The notes under the pieces are model-generated. The model did not search any database. It was not told where the DNA came from and was given only the letters and a program-made list of their open reading frames with translations. A program made the position numbers and the translations under genes. Of a DNA stretch of 64,000 bases, positions 26,630-35,761 are shown piece after piece. This stretch comes from Bdellovibrionales bacterium RIFOXYD12_FULL_39_22 (GTDB taxonomy: Bacteria > Bdellovibrionota > Bacteriovoracia > Bacteriovoracales > Bacteriovoracaceae). Numbering within the stretch: the first letter of the stretch is position 1; each line of letters begins with the position of its first letter. Where the stretch lies: NCBI GenBank assembly GCA_001770205.1, contig MEQL01000038.1, positions 1 to 64,000 on the forward strand. The letters run 5' to 3'.

Positions 26630-26822
26630 TATTATCTCGCTTGCTTAGATTTTTATAAAGGTTTTGCTTAAGTTATGGCAGATATAGCGCAAATAGCAGC
26701 AAAACATAAGATAAAAATTGATAAAACTTTGATTTAAATGTAGATTATCTGGTTTTATAATTTTGAATTTAGGTCAAATTTTAATATGGTCTGAGCAACT
26801 TTTTGATTATGAGGCGCACGCT

Positions 26823-28181
26823 ATGAGCAAGAGGAAATTATTTGGAACAGATGGAATTCGCGGGAAGGCCAACATTTACCCGATGACTTGCGAAATTGCC
26901 ATGAAGCTTGGCCGTGCAGTAACTTTCTATTTTCAATCACAAAAAATGGCCCGACCTCTAATTGTTCTAGGCAAGGATACCAGACGAAGTTGTTACATGT
27001 TAGAGCAGGCCTTTTCGGCAGGTGTTTGTTCACAAGGCGGAGAAGTGATTTTAACTGGCCCCCTACCAACCCCGGGTGTGGCCTTCGTAACTAGATCAAT
27101 GCGTGCAGAGGCCGGAGTAGTTATTTCTGCTTCACACAATGTTTATCATGATAATGGAATTAAAATCTTTGATGCCCAAGGACACAAACTTCCCGATGAA
27201 GTTGAATTAGAATTAGAGCGCATGGTGCTTGACCAGGCACTCGTACCGGTACAAATTGGGCCAGACTTGGGAAGTGCTAAGCGACTAGATGAAGTAATTG
27301 GACGTTATATTGTTCAAGTAAAGTCTGTGTTTGATGACAAGTATGATTTAGAAGGAATGCGTATTGTGGTTGATTGTGCCAACGGCGCTTCTTATAAAGT
27401 TGCTCCAATGATTTTTTCAGAACTTGGAGCAGAAGTTTTTAAAATTGGAACATCGCCTAACGGAACAAATATTAACGATGGCTGTGGCTCTCTTCACCCA
27501 GAAGTCTGTCGTGGTGAGATTAAAAAATATCGAGCAGATTTAGGGATTTGCTTAGATGGTGATGCGGATCGAGTGGTCATTATCGACGGAGATGGCCGAG
27601 TATTAGATGGAGATGAGATTATTGGTATTTTGGCCAAGCAACTACTTGATCAGAAGGTTATTAAAAAAGATGATGAGGTGGTGGGAACTGTAATGTCTAA
27701 CTTGGGATTAGAGCGTTACATCGAATCCTTGGGCCTGCGCTTTTATAGGGCGCAAGTCGGAGATCGTTATGTGGTGGAGCGAATGAGAAACAGTGGAGCT
27801 GTTTTAGGAGGAGAACCTTCTGGACATATCCTGCTAACCAAATATTCTACGACAGGAGATGGACTTATTGCGGCGCTAAAAGTTATTGAGTGCATGAAGT
27901 ATTATAATCGCTCCCTTCGAGAGTTGGCCTCAGTGGTAAAGCTCTATCCTCAAGAAATGAAAAATGTGATGGTAAAACATAAACCTCCATTAGGAGAAGT
28001 AAAAGAGATTCAGCAAGCAATCGTTGCGGCTGAGCAGCGATTACAAGACAAAGGCCGCCTTATCGTTCGCTATTCAGGAACAGAGTCATTGCTTCGAGTA
28101 ATGGTGGAAGGTGAAGATAAGAAAATGGTTACAGAAATATGTAATGAACTAGTGGCCGTAGTTACTGAGGCATTAGGTTAG
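26823..28181 (+). CDS. glmM: Phosphoglucosamine mutase
   Basis: From the ATG at 26823 the protein has 452 residues, the normal GlmM length. An in-frame TTG at 26763 would add 20 unrelated residues, and GAGG stands 10 bases before the chosen ATG. Visible are KLFGTDGIRGKAN, AGVVISASHNVYHDNGIKIF (active-site phosphoserine in SASHN), CLDGDADRVVIIDGDG (metal loop), GGEPSGHILL (sugar specificity) and IVRYSGTESLLRVM (phosphate-binding). It converts glucosamine 6-phosphate to the 1-phosphate for peptidoglycan and lipopolysaccharide. It is followed by pdxJ after 22 bp. Confidence 0.97.
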   Translation: MSKRKLFGTDGIRGKANIYPMTCEIAMKLGRAVTFYFQSQKMARPLIVLGKDTRRSCYMLEQAFSAGVCSQGGEVILTGPLPTPGVAFVTRSMRAEAGVVISASHNVYHDNGIKIFDAQGHKLPDEVELELERMVLDQALVPVQIGPDLGSAKRLDEVIGRYIVQVKSVFDDKYDLEGMRIVVDCANGASYKVAPMIFSELGAEVFKIGTSPNGTNINDGCGSLHPEVCRGEIKKYRADLGICLDGDADRVVIIDGDGRVLDGDEIIGILAKQLLDQKVIKKDDEVVGTVMSNLGLERYIESLGLRFYRAQVGDRYVVERMRNSGAVLGGEPSGHILLTKYSTTGDGLIAALKVIECMKYYNRSLRELASVVKLYPQEMKNVMVKHKPPLGEVKEIQQAIVAAEQRLQDKGRLIVRYSGTESLLRVMVEGEDKKMVTEICNELVAVVTEALG

Positions 28182-28203
28182 ATCGATAGAAGTGAGGTTT
28201 GTT

Positions 28204-28956
28204 ATGTTTCCAAGATTAGGTGTTAATATTGACCATGTTGCTACTTTACGCCAGGCGCGCGGAGAAGAATATCCTAGCGTGGTTGATGCTGCTAATGTGG
28301 TGTTAAATTCTGGAGCGGATCAGATTACAATTCATCTGCGTGAAGATCGCCGTCACATACAGGACACTGATGTAGAAACAATACGTCTAGTTACAAAAAA
28401 ATTTGGCCGGCCACTCAACCTTGAGATGGGTTCAGCGCAGCAGATCATTGATGTGGCCATTGCCACAGCACCTGATTGGATATGTCTAGTTCCGGAAAAT
28501 CGTCAAGAGTTGACGACGGAAGGAGGACTTAATCTAAACGATGGCAATGTGTTCGATAAAGTTCAAGATACCTTTAAAAAATTAAAGGCCGGGATTCCTC
28601 AAGTTAAGATCTCTCTTTTCTTAGAAGCAGACGCCAATGTAATTAGCAAAGCTTGCCAGATTGCTCCTGATGCGGTGGAGATTCATACCGGAACATACAC
28701 CAGATTATTTCAAAATGGTGACAACTACGGCCATCATATTGATCGATTTCATGATGCAGTTAAAAAGTTGAGAGGGCATTCAATTGCTTGTCATGCGGGG
28801 CACGGGATTACAGCTGAAAATATTATTCCTCTTCTGGAGTCGAAACTTTTTGAAGAATATAACATTGGCCATTGGATTATTTGTCAGGCCCTATACGAGG
28901 GCATGGGAAATGTAATAAAGAGGTTTAAAGAGCAATTCAATAAATACCCACTCTAG
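28204..28956 (+). CDS. pdxJ: Pyridoxine 5'-phosphate synthase
   Basis: The 250-residue TIM-barrel enzyme makes pyridoxine phosphate from 1-deoxyxylulose 5-phosphate and 3-amino-2-oxopropyl phosphate. Visible are RLGVNIDHVATLRQARG, ADQITIHLREDRRHIQD, LNLEMGSAQQIIDVA, WICLVPENRQELTTEGGL, VKISLFLEADANV, VEIHTGTYTR and IACHAGHGITAENI. The ATG at 28204 has GTGAGG six bases upstream; a GTG at 28192 is part of that ribosome site. It sits between glmM and nnrD with small gaps. Confidence 0.97.
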   Translation: MFPRLGVNIDHVATLRQARGEEYPSVVDAANVVLNSGADQITIHLREDRRHIQDTDVETIRLVTKKFGRPLNLEMGSAQQIIDVAIATAPDWICLVPENRQELTTEGGLNLNDGNVFDKVQDTFKKLKAGIPQVKISLFLEADANVISKACQIAPDAVEIHTGTYTRLFQNGDNYGHHIDRFHDAVKKLRGHSIACHAGHGITAENIIPLLESKLFEEYNIGHWIICQALYEGMGNVIKRFKEQFNKYPL

Positions 28957-28965
28957 GAGGATTCC

Positions 28966-30507
28966 ATGGTGAATCTACCCTCTTCTTTTGTCTCCGTTGC
29001 GCAGATGAAGGAGATAGAAAAAAAAACCTTTATTGAAAGTGGTATCTCCGAAACAGTGATAATTGAAAACGTTGGCCTACGCGCTTTTGATTTTTTTCAC
29101 GAACTGGTTATTCACGATAAAATTGATTTTAAACAAGAACAAGATTGGGCCATAGTGCTACTAGGGAAAGGTAACAATTCTGCAGACGGCCTCGCCATGG
29201 CCCGTCATCTTCATAATAAAAGTTACCAAGTAATGGTTATCCCTTTGATGGGCCTACAGAAAATTTCACAAGAGTTAAAAAAGCAACTTGATTATGCAAA
29301 AATGGTGGAAGTTCCTTTCGGCACTATTGATGAGTTAGAAAAATTTTTAGCAAATCAATCTAATGTGATAATAGATGCGGTTTGGGGGACAGGCTTTACT
29401 CCTCCCATCTCTGATAAAATGGCCAAGGTTTTTTCGCAAATAAATCGTGCAACTAATTTAGTAATATCATTAGATATTCCTTCGGGGATTTGTGGAGAAA
29501 ATGGCAAGGTAGATAAGTTTGCACTTACTGCTGATTATACTTTAGCGGTATCTATTTTAAAAACTGCCCACCTTTTTGGGGAGGGGGCCAAATCGGTCGG
29601 AGAGGTTGTTATTGTCGATGGTGGTTTCCCGCGAAAATTTTTAGAAGTGCCCGGGCAACACCTTCTCGAGATAGAAACGATCGCACACCATCTTCCCTTG
29701 CGAAGTGACTGGTTTCATAAAAATAATTATGGCCACCTTTTAGTCATTGGCGGCAGTGAAGGAATGGCCGGGTCTATTTGCTTGGCGGCCAAGAGTGCGC
29801 TTTGTGCTGGGTGTGGATTGGCAACCGCCGCAACTTGGGATGAAAACTTTGCGGAACTTTACGCTCGCATGTATCCAGAGATTATGCTCAAAAGAGTTTC
29901 GCAGATGGATGATTTGAGTAAGTATGATGCAATATTGATTGGCCCAGGGCTGGGAATTTCAAAGCAAAGTCGTGAACTTGTTTTAAAAATATTATCTAAT
30001 TTTGCTGGAGCAGTAATTTTAGATGCGGATGCCATTAATGTTTTAAAACTTTCAACGGATCAAAAAAATATAAAAATGCGCAAAGGATTAACCATTTTTA
30101 CTCCTCATGTTGGAGAGTTTGCTCATCTATCAAGCATCGCCAAACTAGAAGTAAAAAATAATCCATTACCATTGGCCATTGAAAGGGCGAGGCAATTAAA
30201 AGCAGTTATAGTGCTAAAAGATGCACATACGATTATTGCCTATCCTTCAGGAGAAGTTTTCGTAAATAACGTCCGCAATGAGGCATTGTCCACGGCGGGA
30301 TCGGGAGATATCTTGGCCGGAATAATGGCCTCTTTTGTGGCGCAGAAAGCAGCAACGGGAGCACCTGATTTGGAAATGGCCGCAGCGGTTGGAGTAAAAA
30401 TCCATTCACAAATGGGGGCCTTGGCCACCACTCAGTTCAATCCCGCTGCAATTTGTGCTTCTGAGTTAATTAATTTCATTGGTGATGCAATTGATGAATG
30501 TAGCTGA
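28966..30507 (+). CDS. nnrD: Bifunctional NAD(P)HX epimerase/dehydratase
   Basis: The 513-residue fusion repairs hydrated NAD(P)H. The N-terminal YjeF epimerase domain shows MKEIEKKTFIESGISE, WAIVLLGKGNNSADGLAMAR, VIIDAVWGTGFTPPIS and VISLDIPSGICGENG. The C-terminal dehydratase domain shows HLLVIGGSEGMAGSICLAAK, ILIGPGLGIS, VILDADAINVL, TIFTPHVGEFAHL and STAGSGDILAGIMASF (ribokinase-like ATP/ADP-binding loop). AGGAGG lies five bases before the ATG. Its end overlaps the start of tsaE, a frequent arrangement in bacteria. Confidence 0.95.
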   Translation: MVNLPSSFVSVAQMKEIEKKTFIESGISETVIIENVGLRAFDFFHELVIHDKIDFKQEQDWAIVLLGKGNNSADGLAMARHLHNKSYQVMVIPLMGLQKISQELKKQLDYAKMVEVPFGTIDELEKFLANQSNVIIDAVWGTGFTPPISDKMAKVFSQINRATNLVISLDIPSGICGENGKVDKFALTADYTLAVSILKTAHLFGEGAKSVGEVVIVDGGFPRKFLEVPGQHLLEIETIAHHLPLRSDWFHKNNYGHLLVIGGSEGMAGSICLAAKSALCAGCGLATAATWDENFAELYARMYPEIMLKRVSQMDDLSKYDAILIGPGLGISKQSRELVLKILSNFAGAVILDADAINVLKLSTDQKNIKMRKGLTIFTPHVGEFAHLSSIAKLEVKNNPLPLAIERARQLKAVIVLKDAHTIIAYPSGEVFVNNVRNEALSTAGSGDILAGIMASFVAQKAATGAPDLEMAAAVGVKIHSQMGALATTQFNPAAICASELINFIGDAIDECS

Positions 30508-30955
30508 GTCATTATCTCAAATTTGGAAAATAGATAATGAAGGACAATTGACTTCTTTGTGTATTGAACTTTCAAAGTTGATAAAAAAGCCGGCCGTAGT
30601 AGTGTTGGAAGGAGAAGTGGGGGCGGGAAAAACTACATTGGTAAAAAAATATTTTTCTCTGATTAGTGGAGGAAAAGATCTTGCTCTTAGTCCAACTTAT
30701 TCTCTAATAAATAGATTGGGCCCCCTTGTCCACGCCGATTTATATCGTATAAAAAGTGAAAACGAGTTTTTACATTTGGAAATTCCTCTCTATATTGATG
30801 AGAAAGTAGAGATCATTTTCATTGAGTGGGGCCGTCAATTTATAGCAGAGATTTTTGATGATTTAGGGGTGACCTTTAACTATTATCTTTTAAAAATTGA
30901 GACAGAAAAAAAAGCGCGTAGCTTTTCTTTCTCTTCTTTGATGGTAGGAAAATAA
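30494..30955 (+). CDS. tsaE: tRNA threonylcarbamoyladenosine biosynthesis ATPase TsaE
   Basis: The small P-loop protein (153 residues from ATG 30494; 30485 is another possible start) has VVLEGEVGAGKTTLVKKYF (Walker A), LSPTYSLINRL (the conserved PTY/F motif), VHADLYRI and IFIEWGRQF (Walker B region). TsaE works with TsaB and TsaD on position 37 of tRNA; those partners are not in the window. It overlaps the 3' end of nnrD by 14 bases, so translation is coupled. Confidence 0.92.
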   Translation: MNVAESLSQIWKIDNEGQLTSLCIELSKLIKKPAVVVLEGEVGAGKTTLVKKYFSLISGGKDLALSPTYSLINRLGPLVHADLYRIKSENEFLHLEIPLYIDEKVEIIFIEWGRQFIAEIFDDLGVTFNYYLLKIETEKKARSFSFSSLMVGK

Positions 30956-31069
30956 TTCCAACCAACTTGGTACACAATTCCCCTTCAATGTTTTTTGGCG
31001 CGCAAGTAGTTGATATTAATGAGTTTTTTTATATAAATAAATTTTTAGCAAAAAAAACAATTTTACAAG

Positions 31070-31099
31070 TTGACGGCACTCGATTGATCACGTCATAAT
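31070..31099 (+). promoter_or_regulatory. Putative sigma-70 promoter for the Rrf2 operon
   Basis: TTGACG (31070-31075) and CATAAT (31094-31099) are 18 bases apart, each one mismatch from consensus. Transcription would start near 31106, giving a leader of about 160 bases before the Rrf2 gene. The 309-bp gap 30956-31264 contains this promoter, the hairpin listed next and no coding potential I can support. Confidence 0.6.
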
Positions 31100-31152
31100 T
31101 AATCAGGAAATATTTTTATTAGATCAAAAAAATCTAGTAAGAGTAGGCCCAG

Positions 31153-31178
31153 AGTAAGAACGGATGCTTACTTTTTTT
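31153..31178 (+). terminator. Hairpin followed by a T run inside the Rrf2 leader
   Basis: AGTAAG (31153-31158) pairs with CTTACT (31167-31172) around an 8-base loop, followed by seven T residues (31172-31178). It resembles a short intrinsic terminator about 50-75 bases downstream of the promoter and 87 bases before the gene. It may be an attenuator or the end of a small RNA. The stem is only six base pairs and A/T-rich, so it could be weak. Confidence 0.45.
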
Positions 31179-31264
31179 AAAAAGCACACACAGAGACAGA
31201 ACGTAAGGCAAAAGGTAAATTTTAGGGAAGGAACATTACTTATTTGGATTTATGGAGGAAGACA

Positions 31265-31792
31265 ATGAGACTAACATCAAAAGGACGGTACGCAGTAAGA
31301 GCAATGCTTGATCTAACTGCAAACAGCAACGGAAACCCAGTACGACTACAGGAAATTTCTCAGCGGCAGAACATTAGCTTGCACTATTTAGAGCAGCTAT
31401 TTCGCAAGCTAAGAAATGGCCAGGCAGTTAAATCAGTACGTGGCCCAGGTGGTGGGTATGTATTAGCACGATCGATGGATCAGATTACAGTAAAAGATGT
31501 TTTGAACTGTGTTGGTGAAAATATCAACCCAGCTAAAGACATTGTAGGAACTGAATCTAACACATCAAACAGTGTTGAATATCACCTATCAAGAAACTAT
31601 TTTTCTAACTTGGCGCTAATTATGAAAGAGTACCTAGAGACAACAACTCTTGGTGACTTAATGAGAAAAGCGAAAGATATTGAGATCGTACCTCAAGCAA
31701 ATGTTACAGATTTTGCACAAACTCCAACTCAGACAGAGAGCGTTGCTTCTTCCGTAATTAGGAATAGTCCTATTGGTGAGATTAATCAGTAA
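31265..31792 (+). CDS. Rrf2 family transcriptional regulator without iron-sulfur ligands
   Basis: The 175-residue protein is IscR-like in its DNA-binding half: MRLTSKGRYAVRAMLDL, ISQRQNISLHYLEQLFRKLR and SVRGPGGGYVLAR. IscR holds a 2Fe-2S cluster by three Cys residues near positions 92-104. Here that loop (KDIVGTESNTSNSVEYH) has no Cys, and the only Cys is residue 82. It therefore probably does not sense cluster status as IscR does. GGAGG precedes the ATG at 31265. The final bases overlap the cysteine desulfurase gene, which links it to cysteine or Fe-S metabolism. Confidence 0.88.
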   Translation: MRLTSKGRYAVRAMLDLTANSNGNPVRLQEISQRQNISLHYLEQLFRKLRNGQAVKSVRGPGGGYVLARSMDQITVKDVLNCVGENINPAKDIVGTESNTSNSVEYHLSRNYFSNLALIMKEYLETTTLGDLMRKAKDIEIVPQANVTDFAQTPTQTESVASSVIRNSPIGEINQ

Positions 31793-32936
31793 TAGGTTAT
31801 ATTTCGACTATAATGCAACATCCCCTTTGGCCGACTCGGTAAAAGAGTTCGTGCTTAAAGGGGATTTTTTGTTTGGAAATCCATCATCATCTCATACCAC
31901 TGGGCGACAGGCCGATGCAGTGGTTCGTCAGGCACGCCAGAAGATTCTGCAAATATTTGAATTAAACGAAGCTGATTATAAGCTTTTTTTTCACTCGGGT
32001 GCTACCGAGGGCGCGAACACTGTTATTAAAGGATATGCAAAGCATAAAAAAATTTCTTTTTTTTATGCGGGAACTGATCATTCTATTATGTCGGGAATTG
32101 CAGAAGAGTTGGCATCTGAGGGACATGCCGTGGAAGTTTTTCACCCAGATAGACATGGCCAACTTTTAGTTGAGTCTTTGATTGAAAAAATTAATTTGAA
32201 AAAAGCACAGGGGTATTTTCCGCTTCTTAATTTTACCTGTGTTAATAATGAAACCGGGGTGGTCTGGCCACTTTCTTTTGCTATGCAAATAAAAAAAGAG
32301 ACGGGAGCAGTTATCCATGTTGATGCTGTTCAGCTTCCGGGAAAGATGGATAATTGGCATAAATTGTTGGCAGGACTTGATGCTTATACTTTTTCGGCGC
32401 ATAAATTTGGTGGCCTCAAATCAGTTGGCCTTACTATTTATAAAAAAGATTTTTCCTTTGCTCCCTTACTACAAGGAGGCGGACAGGAAGATGGCCTGCG
32501 CGCAGGCACGGTAAATGTACTGGGTATTTATGCCGCGGAGTTGGCGCTAACAAGCTTACGAAAATTATTCGATGCTAATTCTTTGCAGACGGCCAAAAAC
32601 TATATTGAGCAAAATTTAACAGGTATTTTGGGAGAGAGGGGCGAGGTGATTGGATATCATTCGCCATATAGAAATTTAAATACCATTACCTTTCTAATAT
32701 ATGGGAAGCGCGCTGATTCACTTATGCCGGCATTTGATTTAAGTGGAATGGATGTGAGCTTCGGGTCTGCTTGTCAGGCCGGACAAGTTCGGCCCAACAA
32801 GGTGCTTCTTTCTATGGGATATAGTGAGCAGCAATCATTATCACCAATTCGTCTATCATTTTCTCCGTTCATGAAGTTGGAGGAGGCAAAATTTTTTTTC
32901 AAAGAAATTGAGAGCGTTATTTCTCGCTTTTTATAA
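31776..32936 (+). CDS. Cysteine desulfurase, NifS/IscS family
   Basis: The PLP enzyme takes sulfur from cysteine for Fe-S clusters or thio-modification. Visible are LYFDYNATSPL, GNPSSSHTTGRQA, FHSGATEGANTVIKG, FTCVNNETGVVWPL, HVDAVQLPGK, YTFSAHKFGGLKSVG (PLP lysine) and SFGSACQAGQVRPNKVLLSMG (active-site Cys). Spacing matches the group with the Cys on a longer loop, like IscS. Starts at GTG 31776 or TTG 31773 are both possible and overlap the Rrf2 gene by about 17-20 bases. No scaffold (IscU) gene follows. Identity among NifS, IscS and related types is not settled. Confidence 0.88.
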   Translation: MRLISNRLYFDYNATSPLADSVKEFVLKGDFLFGNPSSSHTTGRQADAVVRQARQKILQIFELNEADYKLFFHSGATEGANTVIKGYAKHKKISFFYAGTDHSIMSGIAEELASEGHAVEVFHPDRHGQLLVESLIEKINLKKAQGYFPLLNFTCVNNETGVVWPLSFAMQIKKETGAVIHVDAVQLPGKMDNWHKLLAGLDAYTFSAHKFGGLKSVGLTIYKKDFSFAPLLQGGGQEDGLRAGTVNVLGIYAAELALTSLRKLFDANSLQTAKNYIEQNLTGILGERGEVIGYHSPYRNLNTITFLIYGKRADSLMPAFDLSGMDVSFGSACQAGQVRPNKVLLSMGYSEQQSLSPIRLSFSPFMKLEEAKFFFKEIESVISRFL

Positions 32937-32949
32937 AAAATATTTTATT

Positions 32950-32978
32950 TTGACAAAAAGATTTTATGCTTTTACCAT
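32950..32978 (+). promoter_or_regulatory. Putative promoter in the intergenic region after the cysteine desulfurase
   Basis: A perfect TTGACA (32950-32955) is followed after 17 bases by TACCAT (32973-32978). It would start a transcript at about 32985 and lead through a stretch with several hairpins towards the gene at 33230. Confidence 0.5.
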
Positions 32979-32984
32979 GATGAA

Positions 32985-33229
32985 AATTTCATGGGTCTGG
33001 TTAAATCCAGAGGTTTCTAAGATGGTCGGGCCGCCTTCTAGTCTATGGTAAGAACCTTGCGCTTGCTGGTTCTTGCTAAGAGTTAGGAGGGGATTTCGCA
33101 AGATGAAATAATACATTAATTTTTAGCAGTGAACAGCGTATGGGAGAGTTGTCTTTTAGTTAACATCCAAATTCGTATTTGTTCGCTTTTATAACAGTTT
33201 AGAGAATTGTCTAATTTTCAGGGAGGGGT
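32985..33229 (+). other. Structured leader or small RNA candidate
   Basis: This stretch holds three short inverted repeats in a row: TCTGG with CCAGA at about 32995-33013, AAGAACC with GGTTCTT at about 33051-33075, and ATTTC with GAAAT near 33095-33115. A GGAGGGG sequence lies between the last two. A 24-codon frame starting at the ATGATG near 32978 (M-M-K-I-S-W-V-W) lies over the first part, but the proposed transcript start would exclude its ATGs. No known riboswitch or RNA family motif was recognised. Confidence 0.3.
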
Positions 33230-33559
33230 ATGCAGCAAAAAAATCATGATAGTGATAATGGAGAACAATCTAGTGTGATGGCGCTTGCGTTTAGAGGATA
33301 TTGGTTTTTTGGATGGGCGCTACCAACGTTGTTTGTAATTCGGGAGATGATAGAAAGGCCGACGAATAAAATATTTATTTTTTTTGGATGGCCAGCAATA
33401 TATGCAAGCGTAATTCTGACGCGTTTTATTGATGTACGTTTTTATAAAGGTACTACGATGGATGGTGAGCCGGCCACAAGTAAGCATCTCTTGTCACATG
33501 CTATTCGTTTTTTACCATTTCCGCTTGTTGGAATTTTGATTACTGCTTTTTTAAAATAG
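33230..33559 (+). CDS. Small membrane protein of unknown function
   Basis: The 109-residue protein has a polar N-terminus (QQKNHDSDNGEQSS) and about three hydrophobic segments (GYWFFGWALPTLFVIRE, IFIFFGWPAIYASVIL, FLPFPLVGILITAFL). I recognise no family. GGGAGGGG stands just before the ATG. It is three bases upstream of the membrane-anchored trehalose phosphate synthase, so it is probably part of that operon and may associate with the membrane part of the enzyme. Confidence 0.65.
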   Translation: MQQKNHDSDNGEQSSVMALAFRGYWFFGWALPTLFVIREMIERPTNKIFIFFGWPAIYASVILTRFIDVRFYKGTTMDGEPATSKHLLSHAIRFLPFPLVGILITAFLK

Positions 33560-33562
33560 AGG

Positions 33563-35758
33563 GTGGTATTGAGAAAAATATATAGTTTTATTTTGCCTCT
33601 TATATTGGTCATTGCGGTAGTGGCGTATTTTATCGTGCCATTGATCGATTCATTAACTTTGACTTGGTTTGCTCGAGATATAGATAAGAGAGTTATTCTT
33701 GTTCACTCTACATTAAACGATTCCTTAGTTGAAATGGTCAAAAATAAGCAGCGAAAAAAAATCGAAGTATTGTTTAACAGAGTTATTCAAGATGAGCGAC
33801 TTTATGCAATGGCCTTTTGCTCCACAGATGGAAAGTTTGATGTAAAAACAGAGACGTTTTCACAACTGACTTGTGTTTTACAAGATACTTCAAAGCAAGT
33901 AGCGCTTCCTGCTGGGGCCGTTAACATTGCGGCAATTTCAATTGTCGATGACGAAAATGTTAAACTTGGCGAGCTTGTTCTTGTCCATGATCTTAGTTTT
34001 ATTGAACGAAGAAGTAGTGAGACAAGAGAATATGTCATCTATTTTTTTACTGGCCTAGGAATAGTAATATCTTTTTTAACAGTTATCTTAATAAAGATCA
34101 GTTATCGTGGATGGTCGTTATCATTAAAAAAAATCTTAGATGAAGATTTTATAAGCGGAACAAAGCAAAAAAGTCCGGATTTTGATTTTGCACCGCTGGT
34201 ACAGCATCTGAGAAAATATTTTATAGAATTTGATAAAGAGCGAAGAAGTAGAGACGATGAGCGAATAAGTTGGACGCCTAAAAGCTTGAAAGATATTTTA
34301 AACAAAGAGCTATATGGGGATGAGGTAATTATTGTTTCCAATAGAGAGCCTTATATCCATGAATTTAAAAATGGCCGGCCAGAAGTATTGTTTCCGGCAA
34401 GTGGAGTTGTTACCGCGCTTGAACCAATTATGAAGGCCTGCTCAGGGACATGGATTGCACATGGAAGTGGAGGGGCAGATCGCGAATTTGTTGACAACAA
34501 AGATTCTATAATGGTTCCACCAGGAGAAAATAAATATAAGCTGAGAAGGATTTGGTTAACGCAAGAGGAGGAAAATGGTTACTATTTTGGATTTGCCAAT
34601 GAGGGACTTTGGCCACTTTGTCATATAGCACATATACAACCAGTATTCAGGCTAGAAGATTGGGAGATGTATAAGGCCGTTAATCAACGCTTTGCCCTGG
34701 CAGTAAAGGAGGAGGCAAAAAGCGAAGATCCTGTCATCTTGGTACAAGATTATCATTTCACCCTTCTTCCTAAAATGATAAAAGATTTATTACCAAAGGC
34801 CACAGTAATTACTTTTTGGCATATTCCCTGGCCCAATCCAGAGTTTTTTGGAATTTGTCCTTACAGAGAAGAGATACTAGAAGGATTATTGGGAAGCACA
34901 ATTCTCGGCTTCCATACACCATTTCATTGTAATAATTTTCTAGATACTGTTGATCGATATATGGAGTGTCGGGTTGATCGCTCATCTCTTAATATTTCGT
35001 ATAATAAAAAAATTACATCTATAAACAACTATCCTATTTCTATCGAATTTCAACTTGGGAAAACTGTTACAAATCATTCAGAAGAGAATGCGTTGATAAA
35101 AAAAATGTACGGGATAGGAGAAGATGTTTTGATTGGAATTGGCGTGGATAGAATGGACTATACCAAAGGAATTCTAGAGCGTTTTTTATCGATTGAGAGA
35201 TTTTTTGATAAGTATCCGGAGTGGAAAGGTAAATTCTCATTTATTCAAATTGCAGCACCGACGAGAAGCAGTATTAAAGAGTATCAAAAATTTGGCAATG
35301 AGTTAAAAATAACGGCGGAAAGAATTAATACCAAATATTCTACGAAGAATTGGCCGGCAGTGATTTTACTCGCAGAGCATTTTAACCATCATCAAGTAAT
35401 TGAGTATTATAGACAATCGACCCTATGCTTTGTTTCCAGTTTACATGATGGAATGAATCTGGTGGCCAAGGAGTATATTGCCGCAAAAGAAAAAGAAGAC
35501 GGAGTGTTAATTCTTAGCCAGTTTACTGGTGCGGCAATGGAACTTCCTGAGGCGATTATTGTTAATCCATACAATATTGATCAGTGTGCGGATGCTATTA
35601 AAATGGCATTGGATATGCCAGAAGCCGAAAAACATGGCCGAATGAAGAGCATGCGCAGTTATGTACACGAATTCAATGTCTATCGCTGGGCCGGTCGAAT
35701 GTTGCTGGATGCTGCTCGTATTAGAAAGAGAGAAAGAATTTTGAGGACACAGCTTTAG
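33563..35758 (+). CDS. otsA: Membrane-anchored trehalose-6-phosphate synthase (GT20) with extracytoplasmic N-terminal domain
   Basis: The 731-residue protein has a membrane segment at about 8-28, an extracytoplasmic stretch of about 130 residues, a second membrane segment at about 159-181, then a cytoplasmic linker. A GT20 domain runs from about 250. It shows [113 protein letters not shown] and [14 protein letters not shown]. The product should be trehalose 6-phosphate from UDP-glucose and glucose 6-phosphate. The N-terminal layout resembles a membrane sensor. The start may be GTG 33563 or TTG 33569. Confidence 0.88.
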   Translation: MVLRKIYSFILPLILVIAVVAYFIVPLIDSLTLTWFARDIDKRVILVHSTLNDSLVEMVKNKQRKKIEVLFNRVIQDERLYAMAFCSTDGKFDVKTETFSQLTCVLQDTSKQVALPAGAVNIAAISIVDDENVKLGELVLVHDLSFIERRSSETREYVIYFFTGLGIVISFLTVILIKISYRGWSLSLKKILDEDFISGTKQKSPDFDFAPLVQHLRKYFIEFDKERRSRDDERISWTPKSLKDILNKELYGDEVIIVSNREPYIHEFKNGRPEVLFPASGVVTALEPIMKACSGTWIAHGSGGADREFVDNKDSIMVPPGENKYKLRRIWLTQEEENGYYFGFANEGLWPLCHIAHIQPVFRLEDWEMYKAVNQRFALAVKEEAKSEDPVILVQDYHFTLLPKMIKDLLPKATVITFWHIPWPNPEFFGICPYREEILEGLLGSTILGFHTPFHCNNFLDTVDRYMECRVDRSSLNISYNKKITSINNYPISIEFQLGKTVTNHSEENALIKKMYGIGEDVLIGIGVDRMDYTKGILERFLSIERFFDKYPEWKGKFSFIQIAAPTRSSIKEYQKFGNELKITAERINTKYSTKNWPAVILLAEHFNHHQVIEYYRQSTLCFVSSLHDGMNLVAKEYIAAKEKEDGVLILSQFTGAAMELPEAIIVNPYNIDQCADAIKMALDMPEAEKHGRMKSMRSYVHEFNVYRWAGRMLLDAARIRKRERILRTQL

Positions 35759-35761
35759 ATT

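Noticed and set aside
32978..33052. 24-codon frame (M-M-K-I-S-W-V-W...) as a tryptophan leader peptide
   Set aside because: Its ATGs overlap or precede the predicted transcript start, and no tryptophan genes follow.
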